Counted from the stretch's first letter, positions 6,440 through 14,780 are shown. The stretch: 18,066 bases of DNA from Trichodesmium sp. jk18x7bins.61 (GCA_022822685.1 JAJEAQ010000314.1:1-18066), one strand, 5' to 3'. Made by a program: numbers and translations. The notes: generated by a model from the letters alone, not told the origin.

Positions 6440-8278
6440 ATGGAAAAAACAAACCAACAAGAAAAGGCTGAATATTATCATGAATTAGGTGAAACTTTAG
6501 CCAAAACAAAAAAATTCAGTCAAGCTGAAACTTCTTATCGGAAAGCGACAGAGTTGAAAAGTAACTGGTTTAAGCCCTATTACAGTTTGGGTTTACTTCT
6601 AGAAAAGCAGGGAAAAACTGAACAAGCTTTTGATTTTTATCAGCAGTCAATTAATATTAATCCCAATTTTGCTTGGTCTCATTTTTATTTAGGAAATCTC
6701 TACGATAAAAAGGGACTTCTGAAAGAAACTATCAAATGCTATCAAAGAGCTATCGAAGTTCACCCCCCAGAAAACAGTTATTGGTTTCATCTCCAGTTAG
6801 GAGATGCTTTGATGAAACAGGGAAAGCCTCACTTAGCAATTCACAGTTACAATCAAGCCAACAAAGTTAATCCTAGAAACCCGCAAGGAAAATTAAAACT
6901 GGGATTAGCGTTGACTCAAAAGCAGAAATGGCCACAAGCAATCAAGGCATTTCGTGAAGCAATTCAACTTCAACCTGATTTTCATCCAGCTTATTTTGAA
7001 TTGGGAGATGCTTTCTCCCAAATTGGCGATCGCGCTCAAGCCCTGATTGCTTATCAAAAAGCTCTGGAATTGAAGCCCAATGATGCGAAGTATGATCAAA
7101 GGATACAAGAATGTTTAGTTCAGCGTTCTGATTCGGAAGATAGAGAGCTGCTAAAATGTTATCAGATGTTGCAAGGGGAAACTCAGGAACCCAAAGTTTA
7201 TTTAGAGCTGGGAAAGATTTTTATCAAACGAGGTTTAGTTGAGGAGGCTGTTAAAGCTTATCTCAAACTTTTAGAAACGCAGCCGACTTTTATACCTGTC
7301 TACGAACACCTGAGACACGCGACTTTCTACCTCAAAAACCTAGATGAATTAATTACTACTTATCGTCAGATAATTAAACAAAATCGCCATTTTTTACCAG
7401 CTTATATGAACTTAGGGCATATCTTGACTCAGAAAGGTCAAATTCATCAGGCTTTAGACTGCTATCAAAAAGCAGTTTATCGGAAGTCACTTGCCAAAGC
7501 ACCTGAATTTGTGAAAAAACACTGGGACGATCGCCAGCCACGTCTACCTAATTTTATAGTTATAGGGGCTCAAAGGTGTGGAAGTACTTCCCTACATAAG
7601 TACATTATTGAACATCCCCAAGTACTGGAACCGATCACAAAGGAAATTAATTTCTTTACTCAAGAGTTTGAGCGGGGTTTGTCTTGGTATGAAGCGCATT
7701 TTCCATCAATTCCAGAAGGCTCGGCTTATATTACAGGAGAAGCTAGTACATCCTATCTTGACTCTGATAATGATACTCCTCACCGATTGTTCAATCTGTA
7801 TCCTCATGTCAAACTATTGGTTATCTTGAGAAATCCAGTCGAGCGTGCAATTTCTCATTACAATCAGTTAGTTAAATTAGGTCGGGAAAATCGATCTTTA
7901 GAGGAAGCTCTGAAGACAGAGATGGAGATATTGGAAGGGATTGAAGATATTTGGTCAGTGCGTCAGCAATATTGGAGTGTTGGGAAAGGGTACATTTGGC
8001 GTGGTTTATATGTTTATTTCCTCAAACAATGGATGAGTGTATTTCCTAGAGAGCGGTTTTTAATTGTTAGGAGTGAGAATTTATTCAAACACCCCTGGGT
8101 GACGATGAAGCGAGTCTTTGAATTTTTGGAGGTATCAGATTATCAACTTCCGAGTTATCCAAAACATAATTCTGGTGGTTCATACTTGATTCAACTAGAC
8201 AAGTCGTTTCAGAGTCGATTAAATCAGTTTTTTCACTTACATAATCATCAGTTAACAGATTTTTTGACAGCAAAATAA
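6440..8278 (+). CDS. TPR - sulfotransferase fusion
   Basis: This 612-residue protein starts at ATG 6440, with GAAAGGA 15 nt upstream (longer spacing than usual). Residues 1 to about 350 are a long array of about nine TPR units (for example AFDFYQQSININPNFAWSHF and ALIAYQKALELKPNDAKY). From about 370 a PAPS-dependent sulfotransferase domain follows, with the 5'-phosphosulfate loop GAQRCGSTSL (376-385) and the 3'-phosphate motif LRNPVERAISHY (463-474, Arg464 and Ser472). The C-terminal part contains YWSVGKGYIWRGLYVYFLKQW, then FLIVRSENL, as in carbohydrate sulfotransferases. No export signal is visible. The inferred role is sulfation of a glycan while the TPRs bind a partner or repetitive acceptor. 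The next gene begins 23 nt after its stop, so the two are very probably co-transcribed. The region 6323-6439 holds nothing recognisable. Confidence 0.92.
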   Translation: MEKTNQQEKAEYYHELGETLAKTKKFSQAETSYRKATELKSNWFKPYYSLGLLLEKQGKTEQAFDFYQQSININPNFAWSHFYLGNLYDKKGLLKETIKCYQRAIEVHPPENSYWFHLQLGDALMKQGKPHLAIHSYNQANKVNPRNPQGKLKLGLALTQKQKWPQAIKAFREAIQLQPDFHPAYFELGDAFSQIGDRAQALIAYQKALELKPNDAKYDQRIQECLVQRSDSEDRELLKCYQMLQGETQEPKVYLELGKIFIKRGLVEEAVKAYLKLLETQPTFIPVYEHLRHATFYLKNLDELITTYRQIIKQNRHFLPAYMNLGHILTQKGQIHQALDCYQKAVYRKSLAKAPEFVKKHWDDRQPRLPNFIVIGAQRCGSTSLHKYIIEHPQVLEPITKEINFFTQEFERGLSWYEAHFPSIPEGSAYITGEASTSYLDSDNDTPHRLFNLYPHVKLLVILRNPVERAISHYNQLVKLGRENRSLEEALKTEMEILEGIEDIWSVRQQYWSVGKGYIWRGLYVYFLKQWMSVFPRERFLIVRSENLFKHPWVTMKRVFEFLEVSDYQLPSYPKHNSGGSYLIQLDKSFQSRLNQFFHLHNHQLTDFLTAK

Positions 8279-8301
8279 GTTTTAGTTTTAGGAGTTAGAT
8301 T

Positions 8302-9060
8302 ATGGGCAATTTGCAAACAAGGTTTATTATTATTTGTGCTCCAAGAACAGGAAGCACTATGTTACGAATGATGTTAAATTCTCATCCCAAGATTGTTTGT
8401 TATGGAGAGGTGATTACTTTAGGAGAACCAAATCTTGGCAAGAAATACCAAAAATTCATAGGCCAAACATCTCAGGAATTAGCTCAAATTCGTGCAGAGA
8501 ATCCGGTGAATTTTCTATACAACTATATTTGGAATCGAGAGGATTGTCAGTCAATTGGCTTGAAACTTAAGTATCGTCAATTAAAAGAAGAGTTTCAGGA
8601 TGTTTTTCAGGCAATTTTAGATGATCAAGAGATCAAAATTATTCATTTGAGCAGACAGAATTTACTTAAGCGCTACGTTTCTAATCGCCTGGCTAGTAGT
8701 GGGAGAACATCTACAGTTGTTTTTGACTCTCAAGATAGTAAGCCTCAACCGAAAGTTACAGTTGATGTAGAGAAATTGATGCAAGATATAGTATCTGTTG
8801 AAGAGACAGAAGCTAAATTTCGAGAAGATTTTAAACAACATCAAGTTTTCGAGGTCACTTATGAAGATCTTGTAGTTTCAAATCATGAGATCATGACTAA
8901 GCTGTTGAATTTCCTAGATGTTGAGTTGATGGATTTACAACCAGTAACAAAAAAAGTTAATTCTGATCGGCTAGAGGATGTGATTGAGAACTATGATTTA
9001 GTAAAAAATCAGCTAAGTCAGACAAAATATGCGACTTTCCTAGATGAAGTTTTAATTTAA
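8302..9060 (+). CDS. stand-alone PAPS sulfotransferase (Stf0/NodH-like)
   Basis: This 252-residue protein starts at ATG 8302 with a good Shine-Dalgarno AGGAG at 8290-8294 (7-nt spacing). The 5'-phosphosulfate motif APRTGSTML lies at residues 13-21, immediately followed by LNSHP, as in Stf0 and NodH-type bacterial carbohydrate sulfotransferases. IIHLSRQNLLKRYVSNRLA (from about 114, with Arg118 and Ser127) is the 3'-phosphate-binding region. FEVTYEDLV near 190 is the usual late motif before the C-terminal helix. It is cytoplasmic, with no signal peptide. It lies 23 nt behind the TPR-sulfotransferase gene, so the two likely act on the same product at different positions. A MITE has inserted right at its stop codon, but the duplicated target preserved TAA, so the protein end is unchanged. 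Confidence 0.9.
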   Translation: MGNLQTRFIIICAPRTGSTMLRMMLNSHPKIVCYGEVITLGEPNLGKKYQKFIGQTSQELAQIRAENPVNFLYNYIWNREDCQSIGLKLKYRQLKEEFQDVFQAILDDQEIKIIHLSRQNLLKRYVSNRLASSGRTSTVVFDSQDSKPQPKVTVDVEKLMQDIVSVEETEAKFREDFKQHQVFEVTYEDLVVSNHEIMTKLLNFLDVELMDLQPVTKKVNSDRLEDVIENYDLVKNQLSQTKYATFLDEVLI

Positions 9061-9158
9061 TCCTGACTTATGTGTTTTTGAGTTGTAAACGCTATATATA
9101 GTTTTGCGATCCAGTTTTAATTTACTATATATAGCGTTTTTGCGTAAGTCCTGTTAAT
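9057..9158. mobile_element. 92-bp MITE-like element, copy 2, inserted at a stop codon
   Basis: The element occupies 9062-9153 and aligns without gaps to the copy at 3711-3802. The right end TGCGTAAGTCCTG (9141-9153) is intact, while the left end (9062-9074) has diverged at several positions. The inner CGCTATATATA and TATATATAGCG arms still form a long hairpin. The direct repeat TTAAT flanks it (9057-9061 and 9154-9158). The left copy contains the TAA stop of the sulfotransferase gene. By position the hairpin could act as a transcript end for the preceding gene. Confidence 0.8.
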
Positions 9159-9249
9159 ACTCCTCAAAATCAACAGAAATAATTAGAGTCATGCACTTTT
9201 TGACAAATTTCCAATTGTGTAATATCAACAATCATAGGAGGTAGAAGAA

Positions 9250-9951
9250 ATGAGCAAAGGTGTTATATATGTTGTTACTGGATCCCAAAAATATATAGAT
9301 GAGTGTATATTTTCGGCGAATAGTTTCAAAAATCAATGCCCAGATATACCTGTAACTTTATTCACTGATAATCATAGTATTAAGGACAGTTGCTTTGATA
9401 ATTTAAACTTGATAAACGATAGTATTCATCCTTGGAAAATTAAAGTTAAATATATGCTTGATTCACCTTATCAATATACTCTTTTTCTAGATAGTGATAC
9501 TCAAGTAGTTCAGCCCATCTATGAATTATTTTCGTACTTAGATGAATATGATTTAGCTGTAGCTCCAGGGCCTAGCGTTAATCGTAAAACTAAACCACCT
9601 AAGCTATTAGATTATGTGGGACAAGGGAATTATAATACTGGTGTACTTTTATATAAGAAGTCTGAAAAAACTCATCAATTTTTAAGCAAATGGTTAGAAA
9701 TGATTATGGCTCAAGATGATGATCAACTTGTGGGAAACTGGGGCGATCAAACCTTTTTTAATAAATTAATCAATAGCAAGTATCATACCACAATTGATGT
9801 CAAATTTCAGATTTTTTCCAACAAAGTATATAATGTCAGACCAGTGATGATAGAAAAATTAAAAAATGATGGTGAATTAGGTAATGCCGAAATTTTTCAT
9901 GTACATGACTTAAAAAATAAGCAGCATCGCATTAAAGAAACAATTGAATAA
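9250..9951 (+). CDS. GT-A fold glycosyltransferase with DxD motif
   Basis: This 233-residue protein starts at ATG 9250, behind the strongest Shine-Dalgarno of the window (AGGAGGT, 9236-9242, 7-nt spacing). The N-terminal strand (GVIYVVTGSQKYIDECIFSA) and YTLFLDSDTQVV with Asp81 and Asp83 form the donor-sugar and metal site of GT-A enzymes. NTGVLLYKKS and WGDQTFFNKL follow in the order seen in GT8-like and nucleotide-diphospho-sugar transferase families. HVHDLKNK near the end may supply the late metal-binding His. It is soluble, with no signal peptide. The inference is that it adds one sugar to the cluster's glycan. The precise family (GT8-like or Nucleotid_trans-like) cannot be settled by eye. 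About 87 nt separate it from the next gene. Confidence 0.87.
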   Translation: MSKGVIYVVTGSQKYIDECIFSANSFKNQCPDIPVTLFTDNHSIKDSCFDNLNLINDSIHPWKIKVKYMLDSPYQYTLFLDSDTQVVQPIYELFSYLDEYDLAVAPGPSVNRKTKPPKLLDYVGQGNYNTGVLLYKKSEKTHQFLSKWLEMIMAQDDDQLVGNWGDQTFFNKLINSKYHTTIDVKFQIFSNKVYNVRPVMIEKLKNDGELGNAEIFHVHDLKNKQHRIKETIE

Positions 9952-10038
9952 AGTTTAAGGTTCTTTTTTCTACTTAATACTATGAAATTATGAGATTAAA
10001 GTCATCAAAAATTTTTAATGGAGGATACAGAGTAAATA

Positions 10039-10731
10039 ATGTTTGAACACTACACATATGATGTTTCATCGAAAAATGAAATCTTTTCCGAAGAGCTTCT
10101 AAATCTGACCTATGGTTTAAATCAAATTGTTGAAGATAGCAAAACTCCTCTAGAAGGAAATTTGTTCTATCTTAACCATAGGCGTAGAAAAACCTTAGTT
10201 AATGGGAAAACAGCAAAACCAGATGCTATTTACACAACGAAGCGAAGAAATTTTGCTAACTTGATGAGAAAGAAAAATTTTGTGGTAGAGATAGGTTTCA
10301 ATGCTGGACATAGTGCGTTGTTAGCGCTGATGGTTAATCAGCAAATCCGCTACTTTGGTATAGATATAGCTCGATATAGCTATACTAAACTCTGTGCAAA
10401 TTACTTGCAGGATAAATTTGGAACTAGATTTGAATGTCAATTCGGTGACTCGATGAAGGTATTTCCATTGCATGCTCTAGGAAAGTTGCTGGAAAGTGAC
10501 TTAATACATATTGATGGAGGACACAGTATTGAAATGTTTACTATTGATATTTCACATGCAATTATGTTGCCTAATCCTGGTAGAATAAATAGGCATATCC
10601 TAGTTGACGATGCAAAATCAAAGCCAATTCTGGATAAAATCAGAGAATTGGAAGCGTTGCGTTATGTTACGGTTGTTAAGGATTTTGTCAAATGGGAAGG
10701 AGAAGGCAACTTATTACCTAAAGTTATATAG
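10039..10731 (+). CDS. class I SAM-dependent methyltransferase (Methyltransf_24-like)
   Basis: This 230-residue protein starts at ATG 10039, fixed by an in-frame TAA at 10033 and supported by GGAGG about 14 nt upstream. FVVEIGFNAGHSALLAL (Glu84, Gly86, Gly90) is the SAM-binding motif I. YFGIDIA supplies the acidic end of strand 2. DLIHIDGGHS (Asp159) and HILVDDAKS are the metal or substrate loops typical of Methyltransf_24-type enzymes. It is intact, unlike the other methyltransferase of the cluster at 5307-6322, and differs from it in sequence, so it is not a simple replacement copy. The inferred role is O-methylation of a sugar or related small acceptor of the surrounding pathway. No membrane segment or signal peptide is seen. 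A 770-nt gene-free gap follows. Confidence 0.87.
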   Translation: MFEHYTYDVSSKNEIFSEELLNLTYGLNQIVEDSKTPLEGNLFYLNHRRRKTLVNGKTAKPDAIYTTKRRNFANLMRKKNFVVEIGFNAGHSALLALMVNQQIRYFGIDIARYSYTKLCANYLQDKFGTRFECQFGDSMKVFPLHALGKLLESDLIHIDGGHSIEMFTIDISHAIMLPNPGRINRHILVDDAKSKPILDKIRELEALRYVTVVKDFVKWEGEGNLLPKVI

Positions 10732-11501
10732 AACCCTTTTGAATTCTCCTTACCTAATCATCAGCCTCACAGTTTCTTGGTTTGATCATTATTAGAATAA
10801 ATAGTTCTTCAAGGCCATTACAAGGCCTGAAATTACTTGATATACTAGCTACTTCAGAGGCAGATTTTACTTGAAAAAGATGCCAAATAGGTTCTATAGA
10901 TGAAAGTTAGGTAAAACTCTTTTAGCACAGCACCGTCTGCGCAGTCTATCGAATTGCTGGCAGTGGCCCATTCTCAGCAAATTCCTTATCCTGAGTGCTT
11001 TTTAATGATCAAAAAAATCTGGGTTTGTAGTTGCGCTTGAGCGCCACAATATCAATTTCCAGCATGGTGGTTAACACCAGCACGAAGCTATATTATACCA
11101 AATTTCAAAAACCGCAGTCCTGTATGGTAATGGTTAAGTAATAATTGTAGCATTATTGTGCAATACCGTTGAGCTAAGGATTTTTTTGATACATGTGTGA
11201 TGTGCAAAAGCCCATCTTGACATGCTCGAACATCCGAACCGTATTGCATTATAGTCATGTATGAAGTTCCAGATTGCTCTGATGTGATTAGCTAACTTTT
11301 TCTAGGATCAAGTTTTTTGCACACACACTCTCTAACCCCTCTGCTTTCACAGCGAGTGCAGCACTGGGGAAATAACTCACCAGTCAAAAATACTGAAAGC
11401 ATTACCAATCAATACTTTTAACTTTTGACCTTCTGCCGTTTAGCGACACTAGCGATCGCTAGATTTAGTATGACTCTATATATTCATATCTTAACATTAC
11501 T
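10732..11501. other. 770-nt gap without a recognisable gene
   Basis: All frames are closed at short intervals. Composition varies, and around 10920-11000 the sequence is richer in G+C than the flanking genes and has a short plus-strand open stretch (AVAHSQQIPYPECFLM) that might be a degraded gene or transposase remnant, but I cannot identify it. Small palindromes occur, for example AGGCC/GGCCT at 10812-10828 and GCGCTTGAGCGC around 11033. A HIP1 site lies at 11452-11459, just upstream of the next gene. No terminator or promoter is convincing. Confidence 0.5.
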
Positions 11502-12863
11502 ATGCAGGATTACCTCTTTTTGATGATGAATAATTGTAGTACCGATCTTAAGAGTGAAAACTTAAATAATTACCAAAAAAGAGGCCTGGCATTTGCGAAT
11601 GCTCAATTTCAATGTTGGGAAGAAGCAATTGAATGTTATATTAATGCACTATTAATTCAACCTGGTTGTGACAATACTTGCTATAAATTAGGGCAGATTT
11701 TAGAGCAAGGAGGATACATCGAGGATGCCCAGGCTTGCTATCAGAGAAATGTACCAGTTCATCTCATAAAAAAGTATGCTAAATCCCAGAAAAATTGGAC
11801 TGTACTTGATACTTTATCTCACAACAGCGGTAGCGATCGTGATTTCAGATATCAACTCGCTTATTCAGGAGAACGAGTTTCTCTACTGCCACCAAAAGGC
11901 TTGAGTAAAAATCTGCATAGTAATTTTCAGAAAAGGAATGCCTCTTTCAAGGAAATGTTAGTTTATTTTTTGCCTAATGGAAGAGGTTGGGCTAATCAAA
12001 ATGCGAGTGCTATATTGACTCAAAATAATTGTCTTTTGCAAACTCTATCGACGGGAGTTTGTAATACAGTTGCTGCTTCAAATCATCTCCCCAATGTACA
12101 TCAGCTAGAAGGTAATGTTGCCTTGATCTCATCTAGGTGGGGAAGTAAAGCTTATTTTCACTGGATCTTTGATGTTCTGCCTCGTTTTCAACTTTTACGA
12201 GAAGTAGGGCTGTGCTGGGATGATATTAGTTACTTTGTATTGCATGCTCCTACAACAGCATTTAATCGAGAAGCTTTGAAAATGCTGAAGATTCCACCAG
12301 AAAAAATTATTGATAGTTCTAATTTTCCTCATATTCAGGCAAAGCGACTGATTGTGCCATCAATTATAGAAGGAAGTAGAGCGCAAGATTGGGCTGTTAA
12401 ATTTCTCAGACAAGTTTTCCTGAAGGATTTGCACAATAGTCACAAGAGTGAAAGAGAAAATATATATATTAGTCGTAAATATGCTTCTAGACGTAGAATA
12501 GTTAATGAAGAAGAAGTCGCTAATCTTCTGGAGAGATATGGTTTTAGGCGGGTTTTCTTGGAGTCAATGTCGATTGTTGAGCAAGCAGCTTTGCTGCGCC
12601 GTGCCAAAAATATTGTTTCCCCACATGGAGGCGGGTTAACAAATATTATTTTTTCTCAGCCAGGAACTAAATTAATAGAGATATTCTCACCCTACTATAT
12701 TAATACTGTGTATTGGGAAATTAGTAATCAGTGTCAGTTAGACTATTATTATTTGATGGGTAAAGATTTTGATAATTTGGATTCCAAAAATCATGGTGCA
12801 AAAGATATTCTCGTTGATATAGATTCTTTACATTCTCTGCTCAAAATCGCTGGTATAACTTGA
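11502..12863 (+). CDS. TPR - glycosyltransferase family 61 (DUF563) protein
   Basis: This is a 453-residue protein if started at ATG 11502. ATG 11523 is an alternative, preceded by AGGA at 11505-11508, and neither start has an ideal ribosome site. Residues about 24-90 hold one or two TPRs (CWEEAIECYINALLIQPG). The rest matches the GT61/DUF563 family: AYFHWIFDVLPRFQLL (His220), the basic stretch IYISRKYASRRRIVNE, and the signature VSPHGGGLTNIIFSQPG (His375), followed by KLIEIF. Known members include plant xylosyl- and arabinosyltransferases and many bacterial polysaccharide enzymes. It has no signal peptide, so cytoplasmic action is expected. It is separated by 770 nt from the rest of the cluster, so transcription may be separate. 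The sugar donor is unknown. Confidence 0.88.
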   Translation: MQDYLFLMMNNCSTDLKSENLNNYQKRGLAFANAQFQCWEEAIECYINALLIQPGCDNTCYKLGQILEQGGYIEDAQACYQRNVPVHLIKKYAKSQKNWTVLDTLSHNSGSDRDFRYQLAYSGERVSLLPPKGLSKNLHSNFQKRNASFKEMLVYFLPNGRGWANQNASAILTQNNCLLQTLSTGVCNTVAASNHLPNVHQLEGNVALISSRWGSKAYFHWIFDVLPRFQLLREVGLCWDDISYFVLHAPTTAFNREALKMLKIPPEKIIDSSNFPHIQAKRLIVPSIIEGSRAQDWAVKFLRQVFLKDLHNSHKSERENIYISRKYASRRRIVNEEEVANLLERYGFRRVFLESMSIVEQAALLRRAKNIVSPHGGGLTNIIFSQPGTKLIEIFSPYYINTVYWEISNQCQLDYYYLMGKDFDNLDSKNHGAKDILVDIDSLHSLLKIAGIT

Positions 12864-13007
12864 GTGTGATTGTTAGGATTCAGGATTCGATTGTGCAGAC
12901 TGGGATGCTAGGAGTAGTGTTAGCCCTAAATATCAGTCTGGAGTCTGTGAGAAGAAATGGGAATCATTAAATCAAGAATATGCTGAGGATAAATACATAT
13001 ATATAAA

Positions 13008-13033
13008 TTAAATAGGCAAGTTAAATAGGCAAG
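13008..13033. repeat. tandem duplication of a 13-bp unit
   Basis: TTAAATAGGCAAG occurs twice in direct tandem without mismatch (13008-13020 and 13021-13033) in the spacer after the GT61 gene. It looks like a slippage product. No function is evident. Confidence 0.8.
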
Positions 13034-13101
13034 AAAATCCAGAACTCCATCTGGCCAAATACTCAACACAGCAAATCATTGGAGTGGACACAAAAACAAC
13101 C

Positions 13102-13144
13102 ATAGGGGGGATTTTAAGGGGGGAGTGGTTTCCCCTTACCCTAT
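13102..13144. repeat. G-run/C-run foldback repeat
   Basis: Two nested inverted pairs, ATAGGG/CCCTAT (13102-13107 and 13139-13144) and AAGGGG/CCCCTT (13116-13121 and 13132-13137), make a GC-rich hairpin in otherwise AT-rich spacer, with two G6 runs in its left arm. It lies between the GT61 gene and the convergent msrP region and could help end transcripts, but it lacks a T-run. Confidence 0.5.
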
Positions 13145-13149
13145 ATCAT

Positions 13150-13383
13150 TCACATTAGTCGCCAATCTATCCAACCACCAACTAGGGCTTTGATTTCTTC
13201 CATCACTCTCCAAAATTTATTCTCATTTTCTGTTTCACTTTCCAATTTTTCGTTACTTTGAGAGGAAGTTTTGGTTTTGTTTGTACCCTGTTGTTTTAAT
13301 TTGGGCTCAAATTTCTGGTTTTGCTGAAATGTAATGTGAGGTAGCTGAGGATAAAATTGTAAAATATATTTTTTCGTTGATAG
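13150..13383 (-). pseudogene. startless open frame, possible 3' remnant of a gene
   Basis: The minus strand is open for about 77 codons from just after a TAA (13384-13386) to the TGA at 13150-13152, with no ATG, GTG or TTG usable as a start near its beginning. The translation has protein-like organisation: a Gln/Asn/Lys/Ser/Glu-rich polar linker, then an amphipathic end FWRVMEEIKALVGGWIDWRL. This looks like the C-terminus of a larger cyanobacterial protein whose 5' part was lost. I do not recognise the family, and chance openness is possible. It lies downstream of msrP on the same strand, beyond the msrP terminator. Confidence 0.35.
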
Positions 13384-13416
13384 TTAATCTAAAAATCATT
13401 ACCATTCAGCAACGCC

Positions 13417-13458
13417 AAAAATTGACACTCTCAGTTTCTTGAGAGTGGGGAGTGTCAA
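13417..13458 (-). terminator. rho-independent terminator of msrP
   Basis: Read on the minus strand, a 9-bp stem TTGACACTC/GAGTGTCAA (13450-13458 with 13422-13430) is followed by TTTTT (13417-13421), 70 nt beyond the msrP stop. A competing inner stem, CACTCTCA with TGAGAGTG (13426-13433 and 13440-13447), shares bases with the outer one, so only one can form at a time. Confidence 0.7.
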
Positions 13459-13527
13459 CTTTAACCTGATATCTTGGCGACTCAAATATATGCGATCGCA
13501 TTCTACTTTTCACGCCAAGAGAGGCAC

Positions 13528-14514
13528 TTAGGGATAAAGATTAGCAACGTATTCTCCATAACCATTGTAAAGTAAAGTAGGGCGCTTTTCCCAAGACCAA
13601 CTAGCACCTTCACTTAATACCCTCTCAGTTGCTTGTGACCATCTAGGATGTGGTACATCAGGATTAACATTTGCTTCAAAGCCATATTCATTTGGTATGA
13701 GAGTATTCCAAAATGTTGCTGGCCTCGATTCTACAAAATCAATTTTCACAATTGATTTTGCTCCTTTAAAACCATACTTCCAAGGAATAACTTCTCTCAA
13801 GGGCGCTCCATTTTGTTTCGGCAATGACTTACCATACATTCCCACTGCAAAAAAAGCTAATTCATTCGCCATTTCATCTATTGTTAAACCTTCGGTATAA
13901 GGCCAAGGATATCCAGTTGCCCAAAAACCAGGGCCTTTGGTAATCTCTGGATTGTAAAAAGATGTAAAACGAACATATTTAGCTTTTGATGTTGGTTCCA
14001 CATCTGCCATTAATAGCTTCATGGGAAAACCTAGCCATGGTACTACCATTGCCCATGCTTCCACACAACGAAATCGATATATTCTTTCTTCTAGAGGAAA
14101 TTTCTTGTGAAGTTCATCTACATCATAAATACGAGGATTTTTGACTAAACCTGCGACTTCTACTTTCCAATTTTCAGTAGGTAGAGCTTGGGCTGCTTGC
14201 CAAATTGATTTACCACCGCCAAATTCATAGAAATTGTTATATTTTGTAGCTAGAGCTTCGTCTGTTATGGGTCGGTCAACTTGAGAAAAGTTAGGATTAG
14301 TGATAAATTTATTAGTACTTATTAAAGTCACTGCCCTTGAAGTTGGAGCTGTTTTGGAGTTGTTTCTACAACCTATGAGAGTAGATAATGCAGTAACACT
14401 AAAACCAGCACCAATTAAATTTTTCATAAATCGGCGACGGTTTAAATAAAGGTTTTCTGGAGTAATTTCCCGTTCAGGGATTTCCCAAGGCTTTTTGATC
14501 CTGATTAAAGGCAT
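13528..14514 (-). CDS. msrP: MsrP (YedY) molybdopterin protein-methionine-sulfoxide reductase catalytic subunit
   Basis: This 328-residue protein is close to the 334 of E. coli MsrP. The known role is to reduce oxidised methionine in periplasmic proteins using a molybdopterin cofactor, with electrons from the membrane haem protein MsrQ. A Tat signal is visible (NRRRFMKNLIGAGFSVTAL, residues 25-43), with an extended N-terminal region before it as in E. coli. YRFRCVEAWAMVVPW contains the cofactor-liganding Cys150, and the sulfite-oxidase-fold motifs GPGFWATGYPWPYTEGL and PWKYGFKGAKSIVKI follow. The signal ends in LIGC (Cys49), which fits a lipobox, so the protein may be lipid-anchored. No msrQ is seen within the window. 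It is monocistronic, with a terminator 70 nt downstream. No Shine-Dalgarno sequence precedes ATG 14514. Confidence 0.95.
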   Translation of the reverse strand: MPLIRIKKPWEIPEREITPENLYLNRRRFMKNLIGAGFSVTALSTLIGCRNNSKTAPTSRAVTLISTNKFITNPNFSQVDRPITDEALATKYNNFYEFGGGKSIWQAAQALPTENWKVEVAGLVKNPRIYDVDELHKKFPLEERIYRFRCVEAWAMVVPWLGFPMKLLMADVEPTSKAKYVRFTSFYNPEITKGPGFWATGYPWPYTEGLTIDEMANELAFFAVGMYGKSLPKQNGAPLREVIPWKYGFKGAKSIVKIDFVESRPATFWNTLIPNEYGFEANVNPDVPHPRWSQATERVLSEGASWSWEKRPTLLYNGYGEYVANLYP

Positions 14515-14629
14515 AATTATTATTAGTTACTATTAGACTGGACTTGAAGGTAGTTCTGTAGAAGTAGTCATACGAGTAGGCGTAACCTGCTCTGTATCAG
14601 GGGAAATCTGACAAAAATTACTACTTTTA

Positions 14630-14780
14630 GAGACTGTTTGTAAAGCAAATATTAAGATAGCTAAAGTTTTTTAATTCTGGTGGGTTACGGTGGACAAATA
14701 AAATATCAGTGAGTACAAGGAGATATTTCCACCTAACCCACCCTACGCCAGAATTTAATCTTGGTTTTACAAACAATCTC
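14630..14780. repeat. large foldback repeat, GGTGGGTTA family, copy 1
   Basis: This is a 151-bp nested palindrome. The outer arms GAGACTGTTTGTAAA (14630-14644) and TTTACAAACAATCTC (14766-14780) pair with one mismatch. Middle arms are TTAATTCTGG (14671-14680) and CCAGAATTTAA (14748-14758). Core arms are GGTGGGTTA (14679-14687) and TAACCCACC (14734-14742). It is non-coding. The core arms recur at 14856-14946, so this is a dispersed repeat or MITE family rather than a gene-specific structure. It lies in the upstream region of msrP. Confidence 0.75.

Noticed and set aside
7578..7829. Alternative plus-strand frame within the sulfotransferase domain
   Set aside because: It overlaps the catalytic domain in another frame, with no recognisable content; likewise 8334-8570, 10604-10795 and 13697-13900.
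13008..13033. CRISPR-like repeat
   Set aside because: There are only two 13-bp units in direct tandem, without spacers, and no cas genes anywhere in the window.
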